The notes beneath the pieces were generated by a model, which saw nothing but the letters and a program-made list of their open reading frames with translations, was not told where the DNA came from and ran no database searches. Shown here in pieces: positions 41,358-51,065 of a stretch of 64,000 nt of DNA. The stretch comes from Pectobacterium carotovorum (GTDB lineage: Bacteria; Pseudomonadota; Gammaproteobacteria; Enterobacterales; Enterobacteriaceae). How positions within the stretch are numbered: position 1 is the stretch's first letter; the number at the start of each line of letters is the position of its first letter. The position numbers and the translations under genes were made by a program. The DNA lies in the NCBI GenBank assembly GCA_016415585.1, contig CP066552.1:930001-994000 (forward strand), given 5' to 3'.

Positions 41358-41837
41358 TTAGAGACTCATTTCCTCCCAAATACTATAACCCGACGTGCCT
41401 GCGATCTTATGGTTCCATGCTATGGTTTTATATTTTAGCTGGACTTTTTCATACGGCATGATGTCGTTGTTATCGATGACGTGCGGATAGACACAGGTGA
41501 CATCAACAATGCTCGCATCCGTTAAGGTGACTTCATAATAAAGTTCTAACTGCCCAGCGGAATTGACGCGATAAAAATAAAATGTCACATCGACCTTTTC
41601 ATTATAAGAGATTGCCATCCCTAATAACGGGGATGACTTATCGATTGGCTTAATAAAATGAATCGGATGATGAGCGACATTCTGATCGCGGCTGATGCTA
41701 TGGTTTAAACCTAATACCTGTATTTGATCTTCATGACCCGTTTGGTAGCGATTACCAATTGAGTCTAGCGTTGAGCAACCCGATGATATTAAACCCTGTT
41801 TTTGACCATTAATGCTGGCGTAAATCAAATTAGCCAT
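41358..41837 (-). CDS. hcp: Hcp family type VI secretion tube protein
   Basis: A 159-residue Hcp. Typical features are the start ANLIYASINGQKQGLISSGC, then GHEDQIQVLGLNHSISRDQN, HHPIHFIKPIDKSSPLLG and the end YKTIAWNHKIAGTSGYSIW. Hcp forms the hexameric rings expelled by the type VI secretion machine and can carry effectors in its lumen. No other structural T6SS gene is in the window, so this is an orphan copy that would depend on a main cluster elsewhere. It faces the putative toxin/immunity cluster. Confidence 0.92.
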   Translation of the reverse strand: MANLIYASINGQKQGLISSGCSTLDSIGNRYQTGHEDQIQVLGLNHSISRDQNVAHHPIHFIKPIDKSSPLLGMAISYNEKVDVTFYFYRVNSAGQLELYYEVTLTDASIVDVTCVYPHVIDNNDIMPYEKVQLKYKTIAWNHKIAGTSGYSIWEEMSL

Positions 41838-41955
41838 ATCAAATCCTTATGAGAAAATTTATCAATAGACTGAGTGAAAATATATCAATCATCAGCTCGG
41901 AAATAATACGGCTAAGGCAACGTCAAAGCAAAGCGAACAATCATAAAAGGTGAAT

Positions 41956-42459
41956 TCAGACCGCGCCTGAATTTATTTCTCGCCAGTTCAGCCAGATTCG
42001 CATATCAAATTCCAACTGATGGTAGTCAGGATCCATATGGCAGCAGAGTTGGTAGAAAGCCTTGTTGTGGTCTTTTTCTTTGAGGTGAGCGAGTTCGTGT
42101 ATCACGATCATCCGCAGGAAATCTTCCGGTCCGTCACGGAATAGCGTCGCTATTCGGATTTCATTATTGGACTTTAATTTTCCGCCCTGCACGCGTGCCA
42201 CAAAGGTATTGGTTCCCAGCGTCCCTTTGATCGGGTTCTGTTTATTGTCGTAAAGCACCTTTGATATTGCTGGAGCATTTTTTAGATAGCGCTGTTTCAG
42301 TTCGGCGACAAACTGATAGAGCGACTTGTCACTCTGGATCGGATGGCGATCAGGGTATTTTTTTTCCAGCCACGGGCCGAGTTTGCCTTGATCAAGGAGT
42401 GTTTGAACTTGGGCAATAATTGCTGGGGGATAACCGTTCAGGTAGCGTAGCTGGGTCAT
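41956..42459 (-). CDS. ygjP: YgjP-like zinc metallopeptidase
   Basis: A 167-residue protein matching E. coli YgjP in length and sequence pattern. The metal-binding helix VIHELAHLKEKDHNKAF contains HExxH and the downstream third ligand region CCHMDPDYHQLEFD. Belongs to the YgjP/SprT-like group; the cellular substrate is unknown to me. Confidence 0.92.
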   Translation of the reverse strand: MTQLRYLNGYPPAIIAQVQTLLDQGKLGPWLEKKYPDRHPIQSDKSLYQFVAELKQRYLKNAPAISKVLYDNKQNPIKGTLGTNTFVARVQGGKLKSNNEIRIATLFRDGPEDFLRMIVIHELAHLKEKDHNKAFYQLCCHMDPDYHQLEFDMRIWLNWREINSGAV

Positions 42460-42563
42460 ATTTTATTCGTTGGGATAAAGCATGGCGGATTTGTCGATGT
42501 GTTGCCGTCAGTCTGAGTGTAGAGAACAGATAGCACGACAGCGATAGTTAACCGAAAACACAG

Positions 42564-42612
42564 GCCACCGGGTTAAGCGAGTTCACTCATGTGAGTCGGT
42601 TAAGCCAGTGGC
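42564..42612 (-). terminator. Stem-loop downstream of tyrB
   Basis: GCCACCGGGTTAA (42564-42576) and TTAAGCCAGTGGC (42600-42612) form an imperfect long stem just after the tyrB stop, with a small inner palindrome around ACTCATGTGAGT. Confidence 0.6.
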
Positions 42613-42627
42613 GTTGTCATTTACAAT

Positions 42628-43821
42628 TTACTGAATCGCGGCGAAAGCGGCGGCGACGCGCTGGACGTTGCTGTGGTTCAGCCCCGCCATACACATACGG
42701 CCGCTGGCGATCAGGTAGACGCCGAATTCTTCACGCAGACGATCAACCTGTTCCGGGCTGAATCCGGTGTAGCTGAACATGCCGCGCTGGGTGAGCAGGT
42801 AATCGAAGTTACGGTTCGGCAGCGCGTTCTTCAATGCGGAAACCAGTTCCTGACGCATGCTCAGAATACGGGTGCGCATCTCTTCGACTTCCGCTTTCCA
42901 GTCAGCGTTCAACTGCGCGTCATTCAGGACTTTAGAAACGACCTGTGCGCCGAAATTCGGTGGGGAAGAGTAGTTGCGACGGACGGTCGCTTTTAACTGA
43001 CCCAGCACGCGCTGTGCGCTGTCGGCATCGTCGCACACCACGGAAAGGCCACCAACGCGCTCGCTATACAGCGAGAAAATCTTGGAGAACGAGTTGGCGA
43101 TGAGTGCTGGAACGCCTGCGCTGGCAACGGCGCGAATCGCATAAGCATCCTGCTCAATCCCGAGGCCAAAGCCCTGATAGGCGATGTCCATAAACGGAAT
43201 CAGCTCACGCTGGATGATGACTTCAATGACGCGATCCCACTGTTCGGTGGTGAGGTCGGAACCGGTCGGGTTGTGGCAGCACGGGTGCAGCAGCACGATG
43301 CTGCGCGCCGGCAACGTTTGCAGCGTGGCGAGCATGGCGTCAAATTTCACGCCCAGATTTTCGCCATCGAAATACGGGTAGGTGTGAACGTTAAAGCCCG
43401 CCCCCTCAAAGATCGCAATATGGTTTTCCCATGTTGGATCGCTGACCCACACTTCTGAAGTTGGGAAGTAGCGTTTCAGGAAATCTGCACCGACTTTCAG
43501 TGCACCGGAACCGCCCAGCGTCTGGATGGTGGCGATGCGACCCGATTCCAGCGCCGCGTGGTTTTCACCAAATAGCAGTTGTTGGATCGCGGTACGGTAA
43601 GGCTGTAGCCCTTCCATCGGTAGGTAAGAGCTCGCGCTCTGCGCTGGCTGTTTCAGGCTGCTTTCGGCCGCGCTGACGGAGCGCAACTGCGGGATAATAT
43701 TCTGCTCGTTGTAGTAGAGCCCGATACTCAAATTGATCTTATCCGCTCTTGGATCCTGTTTGAATTTTTCCATCAGAGACAGGATAGGATCTCCGGCATA
43801 GGTATCAACGTTTTGAAACAC
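42628..43821 (-). CDS. tyrB: Aromatic-amino-acid aminotransferase
   Basis: A 397-residue class I, PLP-dependent aminotransferase that completes tyrosine and phenylalanine synthesis (and can act on leucine and aspartate). It begins [20 protein letters not shown], and the PLP-binding lysine lies in [28 protein letters not shown] and the C-terminal [13 protein letters not shown] also match TyrB. Position close to alr and dnaB agrees with enterobacterial gene order. TyrB and AspC are related; the neighbourhood favours TyrB. Confidence 0.92.
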   Translation of the reverse strand: MFQNVDTYAGDPILSLMEKFKQDPRADKINLSIGLYYNEQNIIPQLRSVSAAESSLKQPAQSASSYLPMEGLQPYRTAIQQLLFGENHAALESGRIATIQTLGGSGALKVGADFLKRYFPTSEVWVSDPTWENHIAIFEGAGFNVHTYPYFDGENLGVKFDAMLATLQTLPARSIVLLHPCCHNPTGSDLTTEQWDRVIEVIIQRELIPFMDIAYQGFGLGIEQDAYAIRAVASAGVPALIANSFSKIFSLYSERVGGLSVVCDDADSAQRVLGQLKATVRRNYSSPPNFGAQVVSKVLNDAQLNADWKAEVEEMRTRILSMRQELVSALKNALPNRNFDYLLTQRGMFSYTGFSPEQVDRLREEFGVYLIASGRMCMAGLNHSNVQRVAAAFAAIQ

Positions 43822-43884
43822 AGTGTAGCTCTCCTGAGTGTGTCATTTTTATGGGTACCGCAACCCCGACGATGGTGGGGATAA

Positions 43885-44508
43885 TCAGGCCGCGTAACGG
43901 CCGGGGCGATGGTTCATCGCGATAATCAGGTTCAGAATGGTTGCCCCCAGAATCGAAGCAATCAACATCGGTATGCTTACCACGAACAGGGAAGTCAGCA
44001 CAATCACAACATCAACGCCCATCTGGAGTTTTCCCGCCCGCAGGCCGTATTTGTCCTGAAGATACAGCGCCAGAATATTCATGCCGCCGAGGCTGGCCTT
44101 ATGACGGAACAGCACCACAAAGCCGATACCGATGATGATATTGCCAAACAGCGTAGCGTAAAACGGGTTGAGCTGATCGAAATGAACGAACAGTGGATGC
44201 AGGTCGGAAAACAGAGAAACCAGCCCGACGGCGCAGAACGTTTTCACCGTGAATTCCCACCCCATACGGCGCACGGCCAGATAATAGAAGGGCAGATTCA
44301 GCAGGAAAAACGCGATGCCAAAGGAAACGTTGGTCAGATAGTGGATAAGAAAAGCGATGCCCGCGGTGCCGCCGGTGAGGGCGCCAGCCTGACGTAGCAG
44401 AATGACGCCAAACGATACCATCAGCGTGCCGATCAGTATCGCCAGAATATCTTCCAGCAGCGTGTGTGATATTTTTTGTGTGCGAATAACGTTATCCATG
44501 GTGAGCAC
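43885..44508 (-). CDS. YitT family membrane protein
   Basis: A 207-residue inner-membrane protein with five to six hydrophobic segments. The GGTAGIAFLIHYLTNVSFGI and SLGGMNILALYLQDKYG stretches are typical of the YitT/UPF0750 group. A start at MDNVIRTQK (44499) is as likely as the upstream ATG. Function unknown; members are thought to be transport-related. Possibly cotranscribed with tyrB, which follows 63 bp downstream. Confidence 0.75.
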   Translation of the reverse strand: MLTMDNVIRTQKISHTLLEDILAILIGTLMVSFGVILLRQAGALTGGTAGIAFLIHYLTNVSFGIAFFLLNLPFYYLAVRRMGWEFTVKTFCAVGLVSLFSDLHPLFVHFDQLNPFYATLFGNIIIGIGFVVLFRHKASLGGMNILALYLQDKYGLRAGKLQMGVDVVIVLTSLFVVSIPMLIASILGATILNLIIAMNHRPGRYAA

Positions 44509-44750
44509 TCAATAGACTGTCGTAAAAACATGTGCTTACCAAAGCAAGAATCGCACCAGATAGTGCTGCTTAGCGGCTGGCGTCTGCGTAATGTTGCCTG
44601 CGATAAGAGCAACGTATTGAATTATATGAATGAAAGTAATGCGTGATTCATGCGTTTTTTATTATTTATTTAGCTAAATCGTGCGTTTATATTGGTTTTG
44701 TTGCGTGATGTACTCATTTTTTTGCACCAAATAGAGGCGATTGCCCCAAT

Positions 44751-45230
44751 TCAGGGCAACGCAGGCAGTTCTGGCATCATCAAACCGTTCTCTTTGAGGC
44801 GGTTCAATACCACTGAGGTTTTCAGGTGTGCGACGCTCTTGTTTTGCGACAGAATCTGGCTAATCAGCGTGCTGAGTCCGGGCAGGTCTGCCACGGCGAC
44901 TTTTAACAGATAATCGGCATCGCCCGTGGTTTTATAGGCGTCGATGATGGCATCCACTTCCCCCAGCATCTGGTGAAAGCGTTCAACGTATTCGCTGGTA
45001 TGGTTGATCAACCGCACTTCAATTAACCCTAGGCATTCCAACCCGACTGCGTTCGGCGACAGGCGGGCATGGTAGCCGAGAATCAGCTGTGCCTGTTCTA
45101 GCGCGATGCGACGGCGGGAACACTGCGAGGCGGAAAGCCCAACCAGATCGCTCAGTTCCTGATTGGTCAGGCGGCCGTTCGTCTGTAGCAGCGTCAGGAT
45201 TTTCAGATCGAAATCATCAATGTGGTACAT
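44751..45230 (-). CDS. Lrp/AsnC-family transcriptional regulator
   Basis: A 159-residue regulator. The N-terminal HTH (FDLKILTLLQTNGRLTNQEL, then SASQCSRRRIALEQAQLI) is followed by a RAM ligand-binding domain with TTGDADYLLKVAV. Such proteins respond to amino acids. It is upstream of, and on the same strand as, the YitT-family gene but separated by about 240 bp; targets unknown. Confidence 0.88.
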   Translation of the reverse strand: MYHIDDFDLKILTLLQTNGRLTNQELSDLVGLSASQCSRRRIALEQAQLILGYHARLSPNAVGLECLGLIEVRLINHTSEYVERFHQMLGEVDAIIDAYKTTGDADYLLKVAVADLPGLSTLISQILSQNKSVAHLKTSVVLNRLKENGLMMPELPALP

Positions 45231-45332
45231 CGCGTTTCCTAAACAGTATTGGGCAGTCGGCCAAACAGACTACCAGCTTTTTAGGCCGCGTTGCCTATGA
45301 GTTTTTTATTACTGATTTTCGGCGCGTTTAAC

Positions 45333-46501
45333 TTTCTTAACTGCCTGTACGGCAGTGAACCGCGATATGTCAGATAACACGTTTTCTGCGATTTTCTAAG
45401 CTGCCTATACGGCAGTGAACGACGCCGCAACCCGCGCCCATACCGCCGGGCATTTCTAAGCTGCCTATACGGCAGTGAACGATTTCGCCGCTATTCGCTC
45501 GTCTGTCGTGTCTTTCTAAGCTGCCTATACGGCAGTGAACATGAGAATGACACGGGTTCTGTTGATGCTAACTTTCTAAGCTGCCTATACGGCAGTGAAC
45601 GCCGGGACTTTGAAATTCACGTTATCCGCAGTTTTCTAAGCTGCCTATACGGCAGTGAACGCATTTTGGCCATCAGGCTGGATATGTGATACTTTCTAAG
45701 CTGCCTATACGGCAGTGAACCTCAATGTTTCAACAAACTCTTTCACCTTCTTTTTCTAAGCTGCCTATACGGCAGTGAACGGACTGCTGAATGTACCATC
45801 CGTTCTGTAGATTTTCTAAGCTGCCTATACGGCAGTGAACGCACGCACCTGATCGGGCATGTCTTCCGCATCTTTCTAAGCTGCCTATACGGCAGTGAAC
45901 TACCCTCGGCCACACGCACCACAACGGTGACGTTTCTAAGCTGCCTATACGGCAGTGAACTAGTGAAAGAAATCGTTCCATCCTCAGAAGAATTTCTAAG
46001 CTGCCTATACGGCAGTGAACGTCCGATGTATTCAGCAATGTCTCTTGGTGCATTTCTAAGCTGCCTATACGGCAGTGAACCAAACGCCCGTCCTAGGGCA
46101 GTTGGCGCTACATTTCTAAGCTGCCTATACGGCAGTGAACGCTCTTGGTGGCGAGGTTGTTTTCGATCATGATTTCTAAGCTGCCTATACGGCAGTGAAC
46201 ATTCAGCGGGATGCGCTGGTTGCGGAGAATGCTTTCTAAGCTGCCTATACGGCAGTGAACCAGCGAACGCCGAGCGGCGGTTATTCGGTGCATTTCTAAG
46301 CTGCCTATACGGCAGTGAACTCCGATATTAACCAATCTCCCCATTATTTTCTGTTTCTAAGCTGCCTATACGGCAGTGAACCCATATGCCGCGCCGTAGT
46401 CGCCTCAGTGCTTTTTCTAAGCTGCCTATACGGCAGTGAACATAGCAATAATGTGAGGAGTGGTAACGTTGTATTTCTAAGCTGCCTATACGGCAGTGAA
46501 C
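45333..46501 (-). CRISPR. CRISPR array 3, type I-F, 20 repeats and 19 spacers
   Basis: 28-bp repeats (TTTCTAAGCTGCCTATACGG then CAGTGAAC on the plus strand) begin at 45333 and recur every 60 bp to 46293, then at 46354, 46414 and 46474. The first repeat (45333) is degenerate, so the leader is on the right and transcription is leftward. All spacers are 32 bp except the one at 46321-46353, which is 33 bp. No cas genes adjoin it; it must be served by the cas operon about 9 kb away. Confidence 0.98.
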
Positions 46502-46803
46502 CGTTCATATTTTACGGTAGTTACCTAATTTTAAAAGGAAATAAACCATTTTTCCCGAAAAACCCTTTTTTATCAGCGTAGATAATCGAAATTAAAAATC
46601 AATGAGTTACGACGATGCGTAAAAAAAGGGTCATGAACGTATGGCAAAGATTTTATTTATCGTCAATAGGTCTATGCCAGGTATCTGCATATGCTATGGA
46701 TATACAATCGAGTGGTTAATATCTATACTTAGCTTATGTTTTAGCCAGCAATAATAAACGGTAAGTAGCTGGCTGAATTTCTGTATTAAGGAGGAGGTGC
46801 ATC
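46502..46803 (-). promoter_or_regulatory. Leader of CRISPR array 3 with IHF site and flanking inverted repeat
   Basis: IHF match AATCAATGAGTTA (46597-46609) lies between arms ACCCTTTTTT (46562-46571) and AAAAAAGGGT (46622-46631), 60 bp apart start to start as in array 1. The rest of this stretch up to the vapB start should hold the vapBC promoter; AGGAGGAGG lies just before the vapB ATG. Confidence 0.7.
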
Positions 46804-47031
46804 ATGCGTATTGTTTCGGTTTTTAAAAACGGTAATAACCGTGCCATTCGCTTGCCACGTGATATGGACTTTGAAGGGGTCAACGAACTGGAGATTGTGC
46901 GTGAGGGAGATACCATCATGCTGCGTCCGGTCAAACCCAATTGGCATTCGTTTTTGCAAGAAGAGCGCGCTGACGCTGACTTTATGACAGAACGCCAGGA
47001 TGTGGTCGAAGAGGGGAGATTCGAACTGTGA
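46804..47031 (+). CDS. vapB: Antitoxin VapB (AbrB/SpoVT-type)
   Basis: A 75-residue antitoxin with an N-terminal swapped-hairpin DNA-binding domain (RIVSVFKNGNNRAIRLPRDM then LEIVREGDTIML) and a C-terminal toxin-neutralising tail. Strong ribosome site upstream. It overlaps the vapC start by 4 bp. It should repress its own promoter with VapC. Confidence 0.92.
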   Translation: MRIVSVFKNGNNRAIRLPRDMDFEGVNELEIVREGDTIMLRPVKPNWHSFLQEERADADFMTERQDVVEEGRFEL

Positions 47032-47444
47032 GTCGCTTGTTCATGCTGGATACCAATATCTGTTCCTTCATTATGCGTGAACACCCTGCGGAGGTGATTG
47101 AAAAGTTGCAGCAGTGCACGCTGCGGCGTGATCGGATTGTGGTCTCTGCCAGCACTTACGCTGAAATGCGTTTCGGGGCGGTTGGCAAAAAAGCCTCGCC
47201 ACGCCATATGCAACTCGTTGATGCTTTCTGTCGCCGGCTCGATGCGGTGTTACCTTGGGATAGCGCCGCAGTAGATGCCACCACGAAAATCAAAATCGCG
47301 CTAGCCGCCGCTGGCACACCTATTGGTCCAAACGATACGGCCATCGCGGGCCATGCCATCAGCGCTAAGGCCATATTAGTCACCAATAATCTGAGAGAAT
47401 TTGAGCGAGTACCGGGGCTGACGTTGGAAGATTGGGTTAAATAA
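47028..47444 (+). CDS. vapC: Toxin VapC, PIN-domain ribonuclease
   Basis: A 138-residue PIN-domain RNase starting at GTG 47028, which overlaps the vapB stop (GTGA). Acidic active-site residues are in FMLDTNICSFIM (D8), STYAEMRFGA and IGPNDTAIAGHA. Enterobacterial VapC toxins cleave initiator tRNA; the target here is inferred from the family. Located between two CRISPR arrays. Confidence 0.93.
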   Translation: MSRLFMLDTNICSFIMREHPAEVIEKLQQCTLRRDRIVVSASTYAEMRFGAVGKKASPRHMQLVDAFCRRLDAVLPWDSAAVDATTKIKIALAAAGTPIGPNDTAIAGHAISAKAILVTNNLREFERVPGLTLEDWVK

Positions 47445-47491
47445 TCGCTCAGACTGACCTAGTGATGTCTGCGAAGTGGAAGCTCTAGCTC

Positions 47492-47579
47492 TTGTTAAGC
47501 TGCCTGTGCGGCAGTGAACAACGATCGAGCGTATCGATAACAAACTGGACATTTCTAAGCTGCCTACACGGCAGTAAAT
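47492..47579 (-). CRISPR. Relic one-spacer type I-F CRISPR
   Basis: Two degenerate 28-bp repeats (47492-47519, starting TTGTTAAGCTGCC; and 47552-47579, starting TTTCTAAGCTGCC and ending CAGTAAAT) bracket one 32-bp spacer (47520-47551). Their repeat sequence and spacing are those of the three arrays. No leader like the others adjoins, so it is unlikely to acquire spacers. Confidence 0.8.
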
Positions 47580-47582
47580 TCA

Positions 47583-48221
47583 TCACTCCACAATAATCCG
47601 CTCGTCATTGTCTCCCAGACATACCGTTAACTGCTGGCCGTCAGGGCTAAAGGCGCAGTAGGGGAGAGGTTCACGCAGGTAGAGATGCAGCGGGAGCGCG
47701 AAATAAAGCGCAACTAGCAGCAATGCGGCGACGGCTTTCGCATAGGTTGGGCGTTGAGCGACTGGGTTGTGCCGGGCATGTCGATATTTCACGATGCCGA
47801 TGGCGGCCATGCCTGCGCCTACCAGCATGGAAACATACAGCTCACCGGGCATCGGGGAGAGTATCACATTGTCGTTTTCATAATCCTGCCAATATTGAAT
47901 GCGCCACAGGGCGCTGATACCGATTTGCACCAGCCCCGCGAGTATCCAAGCAACACGCCATCCTGAAAGCCGAAAGAGCGCCAGAAAGCAGAAACCCGAT
48001 GCTGCGCAAGACCAGGAGATGAGATCGAACATCGCGCTAAACATGCCGCCAAACAGCGTGCCGCCGACGTCCGTCGGTTTCAGAGTATAGAAATTAATGA
48101 GGGCAAACAGCGTCAGGATCGCGGATACGGCAAGCCAGCTTGCCGCATAGTAGATAACCCGTTTTAAGGTCGGCAAGCCATGAGCCTGCCGATAAAAGCT
48201 AGCCAGTCCGTTTTTACTCAC
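47583..48221 (-). CDS. Conserved membrane protein of unknown function
   Basis: A 212-residue protein with about six hydrophobic segments and a short C-terminal soluble tail ([17 protein letters not shown]). Its 5' end overlaps the 3' end of alr by 8 bp, so it is translationally coupled to alanine racemase. I do not recognise the family. The relic CRISPR repeat ends three bases after its stop. Confidence 0.7.
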   Translation of the reverse strand: MSKNGLASFYRQAHGLPTLKRVIYYAASWLAVSAILTLFALINFYTLKPTDVGGTLFGGMFSAMFDLISWSCAASGFCFLALFRLSGWRVAWILAGLVQIGISALWRIQYWQDYENDNVILSPMPGELYVSMLVGAGMAAIGIVKYRHARHNPVAQRPTYAKAVAALLLVALYFALPLHLYLREPLPYCAFSPDGQQLTVCLGDNDERIIVE

Positions 48222-49296
48222 CGTCGACGTATTCCAACGCGGTGCGCTGGGTTAAGCGCGTGATCAGTTCGTAGGCGCTGGCACCCGTATGCGCGGCAAT
48301 GCGTTCAACTGGTAGCGTAGGCCCCCAAAGGATGACCTCATCGCCGACCTTGTCCTGCGCATCTGGCCCTAAATCAACCGTGATCATATCCATCGATACG
48401 CGGCCGGAAAGCGGCACTTCGCGACCGTTGACGAGCACAGGTGTACCGGCTGGCGCGCAGCGCGGGTAGCCATCGCCGTAGCCGACGGCGACCACGCCCA
48501 GACGGGTATTTCGCGGGCTGGTCCAGGTGCCGCCGTAACCGACCGCTTCACCTGAGTTGTGCTCGCGTACCGCGATCAGGTGAGACGTAAAGGTCATGGC
48601 TGGCTGCAAGCCAAAGTGCGCAGCGTCTTCGTTATCCAGCGGCGACACGCCATAGAGAATGATACCGGGACGAACGCGATCGCGGTGCGACTGCGGCCAC
48701 AGCAGAATACCGCCGGAGGCCGCGATGGACTGTGCGCCGGGTTTACCCTGCGTAAAGGCATCGAAGCAGGCCAGCTGGCGTTCGGTGGTTCCCGCTTCGG
48801 GTTCATCGGCGCGGCAAAAGTGGCTCATGATATTGACTGGCTGAACCACGTTGCGGCATTCAGTCAGGCGCTGCCAGAATGCGTCGGCGTGTTCCGGCAG
48901 AACGCCAAGGCGATGCATACCGCTATCCAGTTTCATCCACACGGGGATTGGCTGTGGCAGCGTGGCCTGTTCCAGTGCGGCAAGCTGTTCGGGGCTGTGA
49001 ACGGCGGTTTCTAACTGATGCTCTACCAGAAGCGGGAGGTCGTCGGCGGAGAAAAAGCCCTCCAGCAGGACGATGGGCTTGGTGATGCCCGCAGCGCGTA
49101 GCGCCAGCGCTTCGGAGAGCCGCGCGACGCCGTAGCAGTCAGCGTCGGAAAAAGTATGGGCAGCTTCGATCATGCCGTGGCCGTAGGCATTGGCTTTCAC
49201 GACGGCAACGACCTGACTGTCAGGCGCTAGCTGACGGATACGTTGCAGGTTGTGGCGCAAAGCACGCCGGTTAATGACGGCAGTTGCCGTTTTCAT
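48214..49296 (-). CDS. alr: Alanine racemase, biosynthetic
   Basis: A 360-residue PLP enzyme that makes D-alanine for peptidoglycan. The PLP lysine is K34 in [26 protein letters not shown] and [11 protein letters not shown] carry the other conserved active-site stretches. Located next to dnaB as in E. coli, which marks it as alr rather than catabolic dadX. Confidence 0.96.
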   Translation of the reverse strand: MKTATAVINRRALRHNLQRIRQLAPDSQVVAVVKANAYGHGMIEAAHTFSDADCYGVARLSEALALRAAGITKPIVLLEGFFSADDLPLLVEHQLETAVHSPEQLAALEQATLPQPIPVWMKLDSGMHRLGVLPEHADAFWQRLTECRNVVQPVNIMSHFCRADEPEAGTTERQLACFDAFTQGKPGAQSIAASGGILLWPQSHRDRVRPGIILYGVSPLDNEDAAHFGLQPAMTFTSHLIAVREHNSGEAVGYGGTWTSPRNTRLGVVAVGYGDGYPRCAPAGTPVLVNGREVPLSGRVSMDMITVDLGPDAQDKVGDEVILWGPTLPVERIAAHTGASAYELITRLTQRTALEYVDGE

Positions 49297-49337
49297 TCTT
49301 GTTCCTTAGTGCAGTGTTGTCATTGCTGAGCGCTGCG

Positions 49338-50744
49338 TTATTCATCGTCATATTGTGGGCCGGCATAGTTATCAAAGCGCGACCACTGCCCGTTAAAGGT
49401 CAAACGAACGGAACCAATCGGGCCGTTACGCTGTTTCCCCAGAATGATTTCAGCGATGCCTTTCAGGTCGCTGTTTTCGTGATAAACCTCATCACGATAG
49501 ATAAACATAATCAGGTCGGCATCCTGCTCGATGGAGCCGGATTCACGCAGATCCGAGTTAACCGGGCGCTTGTCGGCGCGCTGCTCCAGACTACGGTTAA
49601 GCTGCGACAGGGCGACAACAGGAACCTGCAATTCTTTTGCCAGTGCTTTGAGCGAGCGGGAAATTTCTGCAATTTCCAGCGTACGGTTGTCGGACAGCGA
49701 CGGCACGCGCATCAATTGCAGGTAGTCGATCATGATCAGGCTCAGGCCATTATGTTCACGGAACACGCGACGGGCGCGGGATCGCACGTCGGTCGGCGTC
49801 AGGCCAGAGGAGTCATCGATGTACATGTTGCGTTTTTCTAGCAGGATCCCCATGGTGCTGGAAATGCGCGCCCAGTCTTCATCGTCCAACTGACCGGTAC
49901 GAATGCGGGTCTGATCCACGCGCGACAGAGACGCGAGCATACGCATCATGATCTGTTCGCCGGGCATCTCCAGACTGAAGATCAGTACGGGCTTTTCTTG
50001 AGTCATCGCGGCATGTTCGCACAGGTTCATCGCAAAGGTGGTTTTCCCCATTGATGGACGTGCTGCCACGATTATTAGGTCGGATTTCTGCAAGCCAGCG
50101 GTTTTTTTGTTGAGATCCTGATAGCCCGTGTCCACACCCGTAACGCCATCATGTGGTTTCTGGTAAAGCTGCTCGATACGAGAAACGGTATCTTCCAGAA
50201 TGCGGTCGATACTTTTTGGGCCTTCATCTTTGCTGGCGCGGTTTTCAGCGATCTGGAAGACGCGGGATTCCGCCAAATCGAGCAGATCTTCGCTGCTGCG
50301 ACCCTGCGGATCGTAGCCCGCGTCGGCGATCTCATTGGCGACGGAGATCATTTCACGTACCACGGCGCGCTCGCGCACGATATCGGCGTAGGCACCGATG
50401 TTAGCGGCGCTGGGGGTGTTCTTTGCCAGCTCAGCCAGATAGGCGAAGCCACCGGCGGATTCCAATGAACCTTGCAGTTCGAGCGATTCGGACAGCGTGA
50501 TCAGATCGATCGGTTTGCTCATTTCCAGCAGCCGATGCATCTCTGTGAAGATCAGACGGTGGGCGCGGTTATAGAAATCGTTAGCAACAACACGCTCGGC
50601 GACATTATCCCAGCGTTCATTGTCGAGCATCAAGCCACCCAATACCGATTGCTCCGCTTCCAGCGAATGTGGCGGAAGTTTCAGACCTTCCATCTGGCGG
50701 TCACGGGGTTCATTCGATTTATTGGTGGGTCTTTTCTCTGCCAT
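49338..50744 (-). CDS. dnaB: Replicative DNA helicase
   Basis: A 468-residue hexameric helicase. The N-terminal primase-interaction domain starts LPPHSLEAEQSVLGGLMLDN. The RecA-type domain has Walker A ARPSMGKTTFAMNL, DYLQLM as Walker B and the C-terminal arginine-finger region KQRNGPIGSVRL. Normal length. 42 bp upstream of alr on the same strand. Confidence 0.98.
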   Translation of the reverse strand: MAEKRPTNKSNEPRDRQMEGLKLPPHSLEAEQSVLGGLMLDNERWDNVAERVVANDFYNRAHRLIFTEMHRLLEMSKPIDLITLSESLELQGSLESAGGFAYLAELAKNTPSAANIGAYADIVRERAVVREMISVANEIADAGYDPQGRSSEDLLDLAESRVFQIAENRASKDEGPKSIDRILEDTVSRIEQLYQKPHDGVTGVDTGYQDLNKKTAGLQKSDLIIVAARPSMGKTTFAMNLCEHAAMTQEKPVLIFSLEMPGEQIMMRMLASLSRVDQTRIRTGQLDDEDWARISSTMGILLEKRNMYIDDSSGLTPTDVRSRARRVFREHNGLSLIMIDYLQLMRVPSLSDNRTLEIAEISRSLKALAKELQVPVVALSQLNRSLEQRADKRPVNSDLRESGSIEQDADLIMFIYRDEVYHENSDLKGIAEIILGKQRNGPIGSVRLTFNGQWSRFDNYAGPQYDDE

Positions 50745-50822
50745 GAAACGGGTTCTTTACCGGTTGATTTGCCATTGGATTAGGGGGCATTGTATATGCC
50801 ACACGTCCGAAATAACACAAGA

Positions 50823-51020
50823 TACCCGTCATACTTCAAGTTGCATGTGCGTTGGCTTCGCTTAAATACTCGGCCCGTCGTGGGCCTCGCCCTGAAGGGC
50901 CGCTGCAAGCAGCGTTCAAATCTGCTCCCGGCAGATTTGTCACCCGAATCACTTACTCAAGTAAGTTCATCGGACTCCTTCGCTTGCCGCCTGCCTGAAA
51001 CTTGAATTATTTAGGGTATA
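50823..51020. repeat. Long ERIC-like interspersed repeat with inserted hairpin module
   Basis: The outer parts match the copy at 14402-14522 (CATACTTCAAGTTGCATGTG at the left, CACTTACTCAAGTAAGTTCA in the core, CTGAAACTTGAATTATTTAG at the right). About 75 bp of extra sequence (about 50868-50940) with three small hairpins (GGCCC..GGGCC, CTGCAAGCAG, AAATCTGC..GCAGATTT) is inserted near the left arm. It fills the divergent gap between dnaB and qorA. Confidence 0.75.
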
Positions 51021-51065
51021 CGTATTATAGAGAGACAACGAACCTGTCACGATTAAGGAGATAAC

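Noticed and set aside
41358..41837. Reading the hcp gene as part of one operon with the toxin and immunity genes
   Set aside because: It is on the opposite strand and separated by a stem-loop, so it must be expressed separately.
45730..46581. Open frames in CRISPR array 3 (repeating VHCRIGSLE or FLSCLYGSE)
   Set aside because: Same artefact of a 60-bp period; the sequence is a CRISPR array.
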